DNA of 64,000 bases from Flavobacteriales bacterium (GCA_947500755.1 CANMTO010000001.1:62001-126000); one strand, 5' to 3'. Positions 34,452 through 42,584 are shown, counted from the first letter of the stretch. Program-made: numbers and translations. Notes: a model not told the origin generated them from the letters alone.

Positions 34452-35345
34452 ATGGCCTTAAATTGGAAATCCCTAGTCCCCACATTTTTAAAGGAGATAT
34501 TCCATTCCCTTAAGCGAAAAAAACGACAAGCTGCGTTGCTTAATCAGCAACAATCAGGGCAGGGGTTGACGAAAGAAGAATTAAAAGAATCACTTCTAAA
34601 TGCCGGTATACTTCCGGGTGATCACCTTATGGTGCACGCCAGCTTAAGCAAGATGGGATTTATCGAAGGGGGCGCCGACACGGTAGTTGAAGTGCTAAAG
34701 GAGTGCGTTGGTGCAGAAGGATTGATTCTAATGCCAACTTCTCCCATAGCGCGCTTGCAATTAGATTATGTGTTTACCAATCCCTTGTTTGATGTCTTGC
34801 TTTGCCCTTCGGCGATGGGGAAAATATCTGAAGTTTTCCGAACTTCGGATGGCGTCATTAGGAGCTATCATCCCACGGAGCCGGTAGCGGCTTGGGGCGC
34901 GCAAGCGTACGATTATATTAAGGACCATACCGCAAAAAACACCCCGTACCACTGGGATTCACCCTATGGTAAACTGATTCAACACGGTGGAAAAATTTTA
35001 TACATCGGCGTTACCCTCGACAATGCAGGCACGCATTTACACACCCTAGAAGATGCCTTGGACCTTGGGGTTCCGGTTTATTATCCAGAAGAATTTAAGC
35101 TCCCAGTGCGTGACTATGAAGGGAACGAAATGATCGTTGCCACCAAAGTTCATAATCCGGAATACTCAAAAAAACGTCGCTGCGATGAATTACTTCCCAT
35201 GTTTTTGCGTGAAGAGGTTTATCGTGAAGTGTATATTGGAACGGCTAAAACATTGGTGTTTGATGCTAAAAAAATGTTTGATGTGATGGTGACCGCCTTC
35301 ACCGATCGGGGGGTAACCATGTATAATCCTGAAGGAAACAAATGA
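34452..35345 (+). CDS. AAC(3)-family N-acetyltransferase
   Basis: A 297-residue protein of the antibiotic acetyltransferase fold: LLNAGILPGDHLMVHASLSKMGFIEGGADTVVEVL, LILMPTSP, YHPTEPVAAWG (with the catalytic-type His) and DNAGTHLHTLED. The family is named for aminoglycoside 3-N-acetyltransferases but many chromosomal members acetylate amino sugars in glycan or antibiotic pathways. As first gene of an operon with a deacetylase, a FemAB/GNAT protein and an SDR, a glycan role is more likely than resistance. The ATG at 34452 is set by the promoter box; the next gene overlaps by four bases. Confidence 0.88.
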   Translation: MALNWKSLVPTFLKEIFHSLKRKKRQAALLNQQQSGQGLTKEELKESLLNAGILPGDHLMVHASLSKMGFIEGGADTVVEVLKECVGAEGLILMPTSPIARLQLDYVFTNPLFDVLLCPSAMGKISEVFRTSDGVIRSYHPTEPVAAWGAQAYDYIKDHTAKNTPYHWDSPYGKLIQHGGKILYIGVTLDNAGTHLHTLEDALDLGVPVYYPEEFKLPVRDYEGNEMIVATKVHNPEYSKKRRCDELLPMFLREEVYREVYIGTAKTLVFDAKKMFDVMVTAFTDRGVTMYNPEGNK

Positions 35346-36313
35346 AGATAGCCATTACATGGGATTATGAGCTGTTTTTTGGCGAACGCAGCGGATCGGT
35401 GGAGCAATGCATGATCGAACCTACGGATCGGTTGTTATTGCTCGCCGCTAAATACAAGATTCCATTTACCTTTTTTCCCGACGCTGGGTGTTTAATCAAG
35501 TTTGAGGAACAAGCAGCTTGTCATCAAGCGCTTCAAGCGATTAAAAATCAAATTCAGGTATGGGATACCAAGGGGCATGAAACGGGCTTGCACATTCATC
35601 CACATTGGGAAAAGTCCAGTTGGAATGGTCAGCAATGGGAACATGATTTATCCTTCTATAAATTATCAGATTTTTCGGCTGAAGATGCCTCAGATATAGT
35701 TGATCGCTATGCAACCTATATGAATTCCTTACTTTCCCAACCGATGCAAAGTTATCGGGCAGGAGGTTGGTGTGCGCAACCTTTTACTCCCGTAGCAGAG
35801 GCCATGAAAAATGCAGGGATTCACCTTGATTCTTCGGTATTTAAAGGAGGAAAGAACACCACTAAACCGTATCAGTATGATTTTACGGGAACACCGGATT
35901 TATCGCAATGGAAATTCACGGAAGACCCTGCCGTTTTGCATGCAGAGGGTGTTTTTACCGAATTACCGATAGCCTCGATGAATTACTCGCCCTTGTTTTT
36001 CTGGAAACTCTTTGTGCTTGGTCGCCTCAATCCTAGTCAACATAAGCCCATAGGGAATGGACTTCCTGCAAAAGGTGGGGGATCGAAAAAAGAGTTACTC
36101 ATGCGCACGCACCGCTTGTGTGTCAGTGCAGATGGATATTTTTCAACCCAACTGAATCGCGCCTTGCGAAGGGCAAAGCAAGCCAACGAACCATTCCTCG
36201 TGGTGATCGGTCATCCCAAGGCCTTAACACCGTTTGGCTTGAAAACCTTGGAAGCCTTTATCGCTAAACATCGTGAAGATCATGAATTTGTAACACTTTC
36301 CTCGGTCCTATGA
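35342..36313 (+). CDS. NodB-type polysaccharide deacetylase-like protein
   Basis: A 323-residue protein with the CE4 barrel pattern: TWDYELFFG at the first strand carries the acidic residue, FTFFPDAG follows, GLHIHPHWE (about 79-87) supplies the metal histidines, and SYRAGGWC is the RAGG-type motif. CE4 enzymes remove N- or O-acetyl groups from polymers. No signal peptide is seen, so it would act in the cytoplasm on an intermediate. It overlaps the acetyltransferase gene by ATGA and the next gene by four bases. Confidence 0.85.
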   Translation: MKIAITWDYELFFGERSGSVEQCMIEPTDRLLLLAAKYKIPFTFFPDAGCLIKFEEQAACHQALQAIKNQIQVWDTKGHETGLHIHPHWEKSSWNGQQWEHDLSFYKLSDFSAEDASDIVDRYATYMNSLLSQPMQSYRAGGWCAQPFTPVAEAMKNAGIHLDSSVFKGGKNTTKPYQYDFTGTPDLSQWKFTEDPAVLHAEGVFTELPIASMNYSPLFFWKLFVLGRLNPSQHKPIGNGLPAKGGGSKKELLMRTHRLCVSADGYFSTQLNRALRRAKQANEPFLVVIGHPKALTPFGLKTLEAFIAKHREDHEFVTLSSVL

Positions 36314-37200
36314 TTGTAGCCAATGCACAACTCGATAAACAGCGTTGGGATCAGAGAGTCCTAGCGGAACAACCTGAAGGCTTCTTTTTCTTGTTGAGTT
36401 GGTATTTGGATTCGGTAGCACCGGGTTGGGAAGGCTACGTGCTTGGTGATTATGACGGCATTTATCCCATTGTGCCCCAGCAAAAGTTTGGGGTGAGTTA
36501 TACGCATATGCCGTTTCTTATACGAAGTTTTATTCCGATTGGGTTTGATGATCAACAATCTGCGACTCTTCGTCAATACCTTTCGAAACGTTTCTCCTAT
36601 CTGCAGTTGGCAGGTGTATCATTGGATGAGCCTTATCAACAGCAAATCCGAACACATCAAGTGCTTGATTTAACAAGTTTCGAGCGGTCTCAATGTTCTG
36701 AGAACCACCGCAGGCAGTATAAAAAAGCAACCCAACAAGGGTTTGAAATGGATACTTCGGTAAATCCAGCGGGTTTAATTGCTCTATTTCGTCGGATGAA
36801 AGGGGCGGAATTTACCCATTTGAAAGATGCTGATTATCTACTGTTAGCGCGTTTGATGGAAGAAGCAAACCGTCGCGGATATTTAAGGCAGTTTTCCTTG
36901 TGGAATCAAGGGGAGCTGGTCGGAGCTGCTGCGTACTTGGAAGTGAACGGAAAGGTACTGTATTTAAAAGGAGCCATTACTCCGGAAGCCATGAAAACAG
37001 GAGGGATGGTGTATTTGCATGTGGAGGCTATGATGACCTTAGCGCCTTCCTGTTCCCAACTTGATTTTGGTGGCAGCAATGCCAAAGGGCTTGGAGAATT
37101 TAATCGAAAATTTGGTGCAAGGGATGTAGAATACCTACTTTTGATTAAGAATTCGCTAGCGAAGCCGTTGGCTTGGTTAGCAAAACGTAAATTCGGTTAA
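36310..37200 (+). CDS. GNAT/FemAB-like acyltransferase
   Basis: A 296-residue protein with the double-GNAT style of FemAB relatives: WYLDSVAPGWEGYVLGDYDGIYPIVP in the first half, ENHRRQYKKATQQGFE in the middle (the RR-x-x-KKA region of these families) and VGAAAYLEVNGKVLYLKGA, LDFGGSNAKGLGEFNRKFGA at the end. Family members transfer an aminoacyl or acyl group to an amine, for example on a glycan. It overlaps both operon neighbours (ATGA upstream, TAATG downstream). Confidence 0.82.
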   Translation: MIVANAQLDKQRWDQRVLAEQPEGFFFLLSWYLDSVAPGWEGYVLGDYDGIYPIVPQQKFGVSYTHMPFLIRSFIPIGFDDQQSATLRQYLSKRFSYLQLAGVSLDEPYQQQIRTHQVLDLTSFERSQCSENHRRQYKKATQQGFEMDTSVNPAGLIALFRRMKGAEFTHLKDADYLLLARLMEEANRRGYLRQFSLWNQGELVGAAAYLEVNGKVLYLKGAITPEAMKTGGMVYLHVEAMMTLAPSCSQLDFGGSNAKGLGEFNRKFGARDVEYLLLIKNSLAKPLAWLAKRKFG

Positions 37201-37913
37201 TGACAAAATCAGTATTAATTACAGGAGCAAGTGGCGGTATAGGAATGCGCCTTGCAAAAGCAATGATATCGAAGGGGTATCGTGTGGTCCTTCACGGTAA
37301 CCAACACATGGAGGCCATTTCTGAGTTGGGTGGACTATTTCCTGAACAGATTACTGCGGTAGCTGCTGATATTTCAACGGAAACGGGCATTAGTCAACTT
37401 ACCCAAGCTGCAGGGGACTGTGATGTTGTATTGCATTGTGCAGGAATCCCAAGTGCAGGTATTTCTTGGAAGATAAGCACAGAGGAATTCCGAAACGTGA
37501 ATGCTATTAATTACGAAGCGCCGTTTTTCATATCTCAGCAGCTTATTCCTTCAATGCGAAGCAAGGGGTGGGGTAGAATTGTCTTCTTTTCTTCGATCGT
37601 AGCCCAAACCGGCATACCTGGAACAGCGGCGTATTCGGCATCGAAAAGTGCCTTGTTTGGTTTAACCCGAACGATGGCCTCGGAGTTGGCAGCTAATAAC
37701 ATTACCGTGAATTGCATCGCGCCCGGATACATGGACGTAGGCATGATCCGCGAAATACCAGCGGCTGTGCGCGAACAGATCATTGCAAGAACGCCCATAG
37801 CGAAACTCAGCGACACCGGGGGAATTATTAAGATGGTAGAACTGCTTCTTTCCGAGGAGTCCAATTCTATTACCGGACAGGTGCTATCTGTGAACGGCGG
37901 CTTGTGGATGTAG
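37200..37913 (+). CDS. short-chain dehydrogenase/reductase, FabG-like
   Basis: A 237-residue NAD(P)-dependent SDR with TGASGGIG (8-15), CAGIP (NAG equivalent), the catalytic serine in VFFSSIVAQ, the YSASK active-site pair and the C-terminal LSVNGGLWM usual for FabG-like proteins. It could reduce a beta-ketoacyl chain or a sugar intermediate feeding the acyltransferases of the same operon. It is the last gene; its ATG shares a base with the preceding stop (TAATG). Confidence 0.9.
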   Translation: MTKSVLITGASGGIGMRLAKAMISKGYRVVLHGNQHMEAISELGGLFPEQITAVAADISTETGISQLTQAAGDCDVVLHCAGIPSAGISWKISTEEFRNVNAINYEAPFFISQQLIPSMRSKGWGRIVFFSSIVAQTGIPGTAAYSASKSALFGLTRTMASELAANNITVNCIAPGYMDVGMIREIPAAVREQIIARTPIAKLSDTGGIIKMVELLLSEESNSITGQVLSVNGGLWM

Positions 37914-37962
37914 GGGGATAAAAAAATAACACGTTGTTCATCCGCTTGAAACGGTAAAAGTG

Positions 37963-37970
37963 TATATTTG
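37963..37970 (+). promoter_or_regulatory. -7 promoter box (TATATTTG) upstream of the orphan membrane protein
   Basis: Exact TAnnTTTG match; a TTG at 37946-37948 is 14 bases upstream, shorter than the usual spacing. Transcripts would run through a 27-codon open frame (38017-38100) into the gene at 38128. Confidence 0.4.
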
Positions 37971-38016
37971 TACATACGATGTTAATTTGTGCGTGTAAAA
38001 CTAAGGTAAGCTGCAT

Positions 38017-38100
38017 ATGTTTGCTTTTGGTAATATTATAAGTAAGTTAATAGTTAGTTTAAGAAAGAGGCGGAATCCGAAAAGCCTTGAAATAGAGTAG
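38017..38100 (+). CDS. possible 27-residue cationic peptide
   Basis: An ATG at 38017, preceded by AAGGTAAG, opens a frame for MFAFGNIISKLIVSLRKRRN followed by PKSLEIE: a hydrophobic helix then a basic cluster. It lies in the leader of the membrane-protein gene, where it might be a leader peptide or a short membrane peptide. Length alone does not prove it is expressed. Confidence 0.2.
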   Translation: MFAFGNIISKLIVSLRKRRNPKSLEIE

Positions 38101-38127
38101 GAACTAAGTTTTTAAAAAAAAGAAAAA

Positions 38128-38760
38128 ATGAAAAAAGGACTAATGGTTTTAGGAGTAATCATTGTGGTGGCAATTGTTACAATGTTTGCATATTTGATCT
38201 ATAAAACGTGGATTGTTTTTGGATTTTGGACACTTGCTTGGACAGGTTTAGTCACTTCATTGTCAGGCACAATTTTAGGTCAAATGATAGGTTCAAGGAA
38301 GGATTCTAATGGTAAAATCATGTACAACCCCAAAGAATGGCCTAAGTTTGTTAACATAATTATTTGTGTTTTGGTTGGATATTATCTCTATACAATTATC
38401 TCTGCACCAAATGTGGATAAGGGTAATTATTATTTTGGGCTAACGTATTTAATTCTTTTAACAGCCCTGCCAACGATTTATGCAATTTATAAGCTTTTCC
38501 GCGACCGTAATGATTTTGTAGAACTTGATGAAAAATATATTTCATACAAAGACAATGCGAAAACGGGAAAATTTGAAATATCTAAAATAAGTAAAATTGA
38601 GGGTGCTTTAACTATTCATTTCAATGATGAAACAACACATACTATAGCCTTATCAAATATGAATTTTAATTCAATAGATATTACTTCCTTGAAAAAGGAT
38701 ATTCAATCTCGATTACCAAATATTGAGAACAATGATCTCAATGAATCAACAGAGCAATAG
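38128..38760 (+). CDS. orphan integral membrane protein of unknown function
   Basis: A 210-residue protein with about four hydrophobic segments (5-27, 33-50, 72-90, 103-122), then a charged cytoplasmic-type domain (about 125-200) built of short beta strands (EKYISYKDNAKTGKFEISKISKIEGALTIHF), similar to the PH-like tail of membrane-anchored bacterial proteins. I recognise no family. It is AT-rich compared with the operon before it, and an attC-like hairpin follows 12 bases after its stop. Confidence 0.75.
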   Translation: MKKGLMVLGVIIVVAIVTMFAYLIYKTWIVFGFWTLAWTGLVTSLSGTILGQMIGSRKDSNGKIMYNPKEWPKFVNIIICVLVGYYLYTIISAPNVDKGNYYFGLTYLILLTALPTIYAIYKLFRDRNDFVELDEKYISYKDNAKTGKFEISKISKIEGALTIHFNDETTHTIALSNMNFNSIDITSLKKDIQSRLPNIENNDLNESTEQ

Positions 38761-38771
38761 AACAACGATAC

Positions 38772-38876
38772 GTTAACAGTATTTTTGCAATAGGCGGGGT
38801 TTCGTGCTACACAGATCAGCCGCGGCTGATGCTAAGAATCCCGCCCATCGCAAATCTTCATACCGTTAGTGGTAAT
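38772..38876. repeat. long imperfect hairpin, attC-like or miniature-element-like
   Basis: A 105-base imperfect inverted repeat. The outer arms are GTTAAC (38772-38777) and GTTAGTGG (from 38865); inside are TTTGCAATAGGCGGGGTT, whose counterpart on the other strand is TTTGCGATGGGCGGGATT, and the centre is a perfect 16-bp palindrome ATCAGCCGCGGCTGAT (38815-38830). The left arm has about eight extra unpaired bases. The shape and the GTTAG/TTAAC ends recall integron attC sites, but no integrase is in the window. A mobile miniature element or an mRNA leader structure for the GH16 gene are alternatives. Confidence 0.45.
38780..38787 (+). promoter_or_regulatory. possible -7 promoter box (TATTTTTG) for the GH16 gene
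   Basis: Matches TAnnTTTG, lies within the left arm of the hairpin element, and would give a leader of about 110 bases that contains the hairpin. It is the only candidate in the 140-base spacer. Confidence 0.25.
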
Positions 38877-38900
38877 ACAACGAGTACGTCACGATAGACA

Positions 38901-39824
38901 ATGAACAAATTAACCGTTCTACTTCTGACAATCCTTACTGTGAAAATTGCATCAGGTCAAATCTGCCATGGAAAACAAGTTGTTATGACACAAGATGGAC
39001 AATGTGACTACAATGACTATATGTTAGAATTTGAAGATAATTTTGACGGGAACGAACTCGATTTATCCAAATGGACTTTACCTTATCAGGGTGTTTTGAG
39101 AAACTTTAATCATAGCACAGAAAGGCAATGGTATGCCAATACTGGAAATATTCCTGCTATTCCAATCAGTAATAATATTGAGATAAGCAATGGAACACTC
39201 AAGTTAATCGCAAGGAAAGAATCTACTCCAATTATTGGTACATATATTTCTGATTTTTCAACAAATCCATGGACATACACTACCGAAAGTTTTGATTATT
39301 CATCTGCTGAAATAGATTCAAAATATAAATTTGGTTACGGCAAGTATGAAATTCGATGTAAAATTCCAAGTGGTAGAGGTTTCTGGCCAGCGTTTTGGAT
39401 GTACGGCATTGGTTCAGGCGATGTAAATAATGAAATCGATGTCTTTGAATTTTGGAACAATAGTACCAATGACCATAATATGACTATTCACTATAATGGA
39501 CAAATGTGTTTAACCGATTATAATGGTCCAGATTACTCAGAAGCATTTCATACGTACACCGTCATTTGGAATAATTACAAAATAGAATGGTACGTTGATG
39601 GGGAATTAAAAAGAAGAAGCACAAAATTTTATACAATTCTTGGACAAACCGTTGATTGCAATGGTATTCAGGCATATAGCCATTATATAATGGACAAAGT
39701 TTTTCCTCTTGACCCAATGAATATAATTGTGAACCTCGCTTTACAAACTGGAACTTATACGCCTGATAATAGTACACCCTTTCCGAGTTCTTTGGAAATA
39801 GATTACATCCGATATTACAAATAA
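38901..39824 (+). CDS. glycoside hydrolase family 16 (laminarinase/endo-beta-glucanase-like)
   Basis: A secreted 307-residue enzyme that would cut beta-1,3- or beta-1,3-1,4-glucans or related galactans. Signal peptide (MNKLTVLLLTILTVKIASG), then one GH16 domain: FEDNFDGNELDLSKW at 44-58, SSAEIDSKYKFGYGKYEIR, GFWPAFWMYG and the catalytic motif NEIDVFEFW with nucleophile Glu178, Asp180 and acid/base Glu183. HTYTVIWNNYKIEWYVDG and the closing LEIDYIRYYK complete the fold. It stops right after the catalytic domain, without a T9SS sorting domain; a remnant of one lies about 190 bases downstream. Confidence 0.92.
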   Translation: MNKLTVLLLTILTVKIASGQICHGKQVVMTQDGQCDYNDYMLEFEDNFDGNELDLSKWTLPYQGVLRNFNHSTERQWYANTGNIPAIPISNNIEISNGTLKLIARKESTPIIGTYISDFSTNPWTYTTESFDYSSAEIDSKYKFGYGKYEIRCKIPSGRGFWPAFWMYGIGSGDVNNEIDVFEFWNNSTNDHNMTIHYNGQMCLTDYNGPDYSEAFHTYTVIWNNYKIEWYVDGELKRRSTKFYTILGQTVDCNGIQAYSHYIMDKVFPLDPMNIIVNLALQTGTYTPDNSTPFPSSLEIDYIRYYK

Positions 39825-40245
39825 ATACCTTGTGCAGTTGCTGTAAACACCGTTCGAGCGTTTTTTATCAACGTTTGAAATCAACAATGCTGATAATTTT
39901 CACGTGGACTTGTATGTAGATGTAAGCGTTGACTTTGCTTATAATCGGTTTAATTCGATGAAAAAATAAGCAATAAGGAACAATAAATATTCCTACGACC
40001 GGATGTTACCATGGAACATTTGGAAAAAGTTAATGAGACAGGAATTTGTTTTGTGACAATAGTTTCAGGTAATCTAATTTCAACAAAGAAAATTATAATC
40101 GAAAACTAAACTCAGAGCACCATTCGTTAATTTTTATATTTACCAAGTTGTTTAGAAATCAAAAAATTATTGAACTTTTTTATAATTTTACCCAATCGTT
40201 GCAATTTTTATCTAAAAACAACAACTAATAGTTCTAATCAACAAA
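39825..40245. other. gene-free spacer with decayed coding remnants
   Basis: This 421-base AT-rich stretch has no intact gene. At 39847-39969 a plus-strand frame without a start codon reads TPFERFLSTFEINNADNF and onwards to NSMKK-stop (40 codons), family unknown. At 39987-40109 lies a T9SS sorting-domain-like tail (separate entry). The last 135 bases before the multicopper oxidase are T/A-rich and contain TATATTTA and TATAATTTTAC, possible poor promoter boxes. Confidence 0.6.
39987..40109 (+). pseudogene. remnant of a T9SS type A sorting domain
   Basis: The frame ending at 40107-40109 reads VNETGICFVTIVSGN followed by LISTKKIIIEN-stop. This is the typical end of a type A sorting domain (G-I/V-Y-F-V-x-I ... 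K-K-I-I-I), with Cys where Tyr is normal. The frame is closed by TAA at 39984-39986 and has only an internal ATG (40011), so it cannot make a secreted protein. It most likely once belonged to the GH16 gene upstream or to another lost cargo gene. Confidence 0.5.
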
Positions 40246-41979
40246 ATGAACAAGATCATGAGAAATAGTCTACTAATTTTAGGATTAATCATTCTTTTTA
40301 ATTCGAATGCATCCGCACAATCATACAACACACTTTGGATCCCCGATACATTAACGGGTACTAATTTTAACTTAACGATCAAAGATACCTTTGCACAGAT
40401 TGTAAACACAGGAAACCAAAGCATTACTGGTGGAATCAACGGGAAATTTTGGGGACCTACCTTGATCATTAATAAAGGAGACGTTGTGAATATGAACGTT
40501 CAAAATGATTTGAATGATTCAACAACGATACATTGGCACGGAATGCACTTGCCTGCTGTGATGGATGGCGGACCGCATCAAATTATTCCACCAGGAACAC
40601 TTTGGCAACCCTATTGGGAAGTGAAAAATCAAGCTTCCACGCTTTGGTATCACCCGCACATGCATGAAATGTCACAGGAACAAATTACAAAAGGCATTGG
40701 GGGCTTTATAATTGTCCGTGATGCCGCAGAAGCGGCTCTTGCTTTGCCAAGAAAATACGGTGTGGATGATATCCCTATCGCCATTTCTGATAGAGACTTT
40801 AATGTACAAAATCAATTTTCTATTGTCCCTTATGGAGATAGTATAATGGCTAACATGACCTTGCGGGCTCAATATTCAGTTCCTGCTCAATACGTAAGAC
40901 TAAGATTGCTAAACGCAGCAATTGAAACTTCCTATAATCTTGGATTTAGCGACAATAGGTCTTTTTATATTATTGGAACGGATGGCGGATTGTTAGATGC
41001 TCCTCTCTTAATAAATGGAGCCACACCTCGCTTTTTATTGTCAGCCGGAGAACGTGTTGAAATTTTAGTGAATTTTTCAGGGCAATCTGGAAGTTCTGTT
41101 TTCTTAAAAGCGTATAACCAAAGTTTAGGGAATTTTATTCCAGGTGGAGAAAGTTTTCCAAATGGTCCATTTGCAAGTTTTCTCGGTCATACCAATTATA
41201 ACATTGTGAAATTAAATGTTACTAATGCAACTGCTAATCCGATCACAAGTGTGCCAATTTCCCTTGTAACGAACACGTATCCCTTGGAACAAGATGCGGC
41301 CCTGACAAGGATCATTACGCTTAGTGATAGCGCTGGAGTAACAAGTGTTCCTATTCTAGGGCCAAATGCATTTATTTTAGGACATCAACTGTTTAATATC
41401 AATACGATCAATCATTCTATTCCTTTGAACCAAACCGAAGTATGGGAATTGAAAAGTACTTCTGTTTTTGGACACCCTTTCCATATTCATGATGTTGAAT
41501 TTAAATTATTGACAATTAATGGTGTAACAGCGCCCACTTACCAGCAAGGATGGAAAGATGTTGTTCTTGTGGAAGGAGGAAAAACCGTCAGGTTTATCGC
41601 AAAATTTGATGATTATGCCGATGCAATACATCCATTTATGTATCATTGTCACATTGCGTTGCATGAAGACGAAGGTATGATGGGGCAATTTGTGGTAACA
41701 GATATAAATTCAGTAAATGAAATTTCCAAGGTAGAAATTCCGATTACATTGTATCCAAATCCAGCACATGATAAATTGTTTGTTGAGTTTAAAAATCAAG
41801 CTCAATCTGCCTATTATGTAACCGTAAAAGATTTCTTAGGACGAACAAAATTGATGTTGCCCCAACCATATTTAAAAGATGGAATAGATATTAGCTCACT
41901 AAGTAAAGGCGTATATACTATATCTATTATGGAGAAAGGGAGCAAGCAAGTAATTACAAAAACGTTTGTTGTAAACTAA
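40246..41979 (+). CDS. multicopper oxidase with T9SS type A sorting domain
   Basis: A 577-residue secreted oxidase of the CotA/bilirubin-oxidase-like three-cupredoxin type. The signal peptide ends near NASAQ. Copper-binding histidines are in THWHG-type TIHWHGMHLP (His96, His98), WYHPHMHEM (His136, His138), HPFHIHDVEF and HCHIALHEDEGMM, where the last holds the type 1 Cys. The final 80 residues are a type A sorting domain (LYPNPAHDKLF, LSKGVYTISIM, KTFVVN), so it is exported to the cell surface or medium. It may oxidise Cu(I), Mn(II) or phenols. The redoxin gene follows four bases after. Confidence 0.93.
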   Translation: MNKIMRNSLLILGLIILFNSNASAQSYNTLWIPDTLTGTNFNLTIKDTFAQIVNTGNQSITGGINGKFWGPTLIINKGDVVNMNVQNDLNDSTTIHWHGMHLPAVMDGGPHQIIPPGTLWQPYWEVKNQASTLWYHPHMHEMSQEQITKGIGGFIIVRDAAEAALALPRKYGVDDIPIAISDRDFNVQNQFSIVPYGDSIMANMTLRAQYSVPAQYVRLRLLNAAIETSYNLGFSDNRSFYIIGTDGGLLDAPLLINGATPRFLLSAGERVEILVNFSGQSGSSVFLKAYNQSLGNFIPGGESFPNGPFASFLGHTNYNIVKLNVTNATANPITSVPISLVTNTYPLEQDAALTRIITLSDSAGVTSVPILGPNAFILGHQLFNINTINHSIPLNQTEVWELKSTSVFGHPFHIHDVEFKLLTINGVTAPTYQQGWKDVVLVEGGKTVRFIAKFDDYADAIHPFMYHCHIALHEDEGMMGQFVVTDINSVNEISKVEIPITLYPNPAHDKLFVEFKNQAQSAYYVTVKDFLGRTKLMLPQPYLKDGIDISSLSKGVYTISIMEKGSKQVITKTFVVN

Positions 41980-41983
41980 AAAA

Positions 41984-42580
41984 ATGAAATCAACTCTAGC
42001 AATAGGCGTTTGTATACTTTTCATCTTTCTATTTGGCAGCTTTAATTTAACGATCGACAAACGAGTTGATAATTTCACGTTACGAAATGTAAATGGAAAA
42101 AATGTATCAACGCAAGATTATAAAGATGCAAAAGGCTTTATTGTAATTTTCACCTGTAATCATTGTCCATTTGCTAAGTTATATACCAATCGTTTTAATG
42201 AGTTGAATACGAAATATTCCAACTTAAATGTGCCTTTGATAGCCATTAATTCGATGGACACCCTGATGTATGAGGAAGAAACTTTTGAATTAATGCAACA
42301 AAAAGCAAAAAAGGAAAAATTTAATTTCCCTTATTTACAAGATATAACGCAAGCTGTTGGTAAATTATTTGAGGCGCAACATACCCCCATGGCATTTGTA
42401 ATATGGAAAGAAAATAATGAATGGCTTATCAAATACAAGGGAGCAGTTGATGATAATGGGGCGCATCCAAAACTCGCAAATTCCTATATATCAAAGGCAG
42501 TTGATGAATTGCTGAATGGCAAGCCTGTTTCCAATTCAGAAACGGAATCTTTTGGCTGTGCTATTTTTTATAGAAATTAG
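41984..42580 (+). CDS. exported thioredoxin-like (redoxin/AhpC-TSA type) protein
   Basis: A 198-residue thioredoxin-fold protein with an N-terminal hydrophobic helix (MKSTLAIGVCILFIFLFGSF) that serves as signal or anchor. FTLRNVNGKNVSTQDYKDAKGFIVIF leads to the active-site motif TCNHCPFAK (CxxC), and AQHTPMAFVIWKENN contains the cis-proline. Such proteins reduce or form disulfides, or buffer peroxides, in the periplasm. Tight linkage to the multicopper oxidase suggests it helps metallation or disulfide handling of that enzyme; this is inference. Confidence 0.88.
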   Translation: MKSTLAIGVCILFIFLFGSFNLTIDKRVDNFTLRNVNGKNVSTQDYKDAKGFIVIFTCNHCPFAKLYTNRFNELNTKYSNLNVPLIAINSMDTLMYEEETFELMQQKAKKEKFNFPYLQDITQAVGKLFEAQHTPMAFVIWKENNEWLIKYKGAVDDNGAHPKLANSYISKAVDELLNGKPVSNSETESFGCAIFYRN

Positions 42581-42584
42581 ATTT

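Noticed and set aside
34452-35345. Aminoglycoside resistance gene.
   Set aside because: The fold is AAC(3), but the gene is embedded in a four-gene overlapping biosynthetic operon and there are no mobile-element signs beside it.
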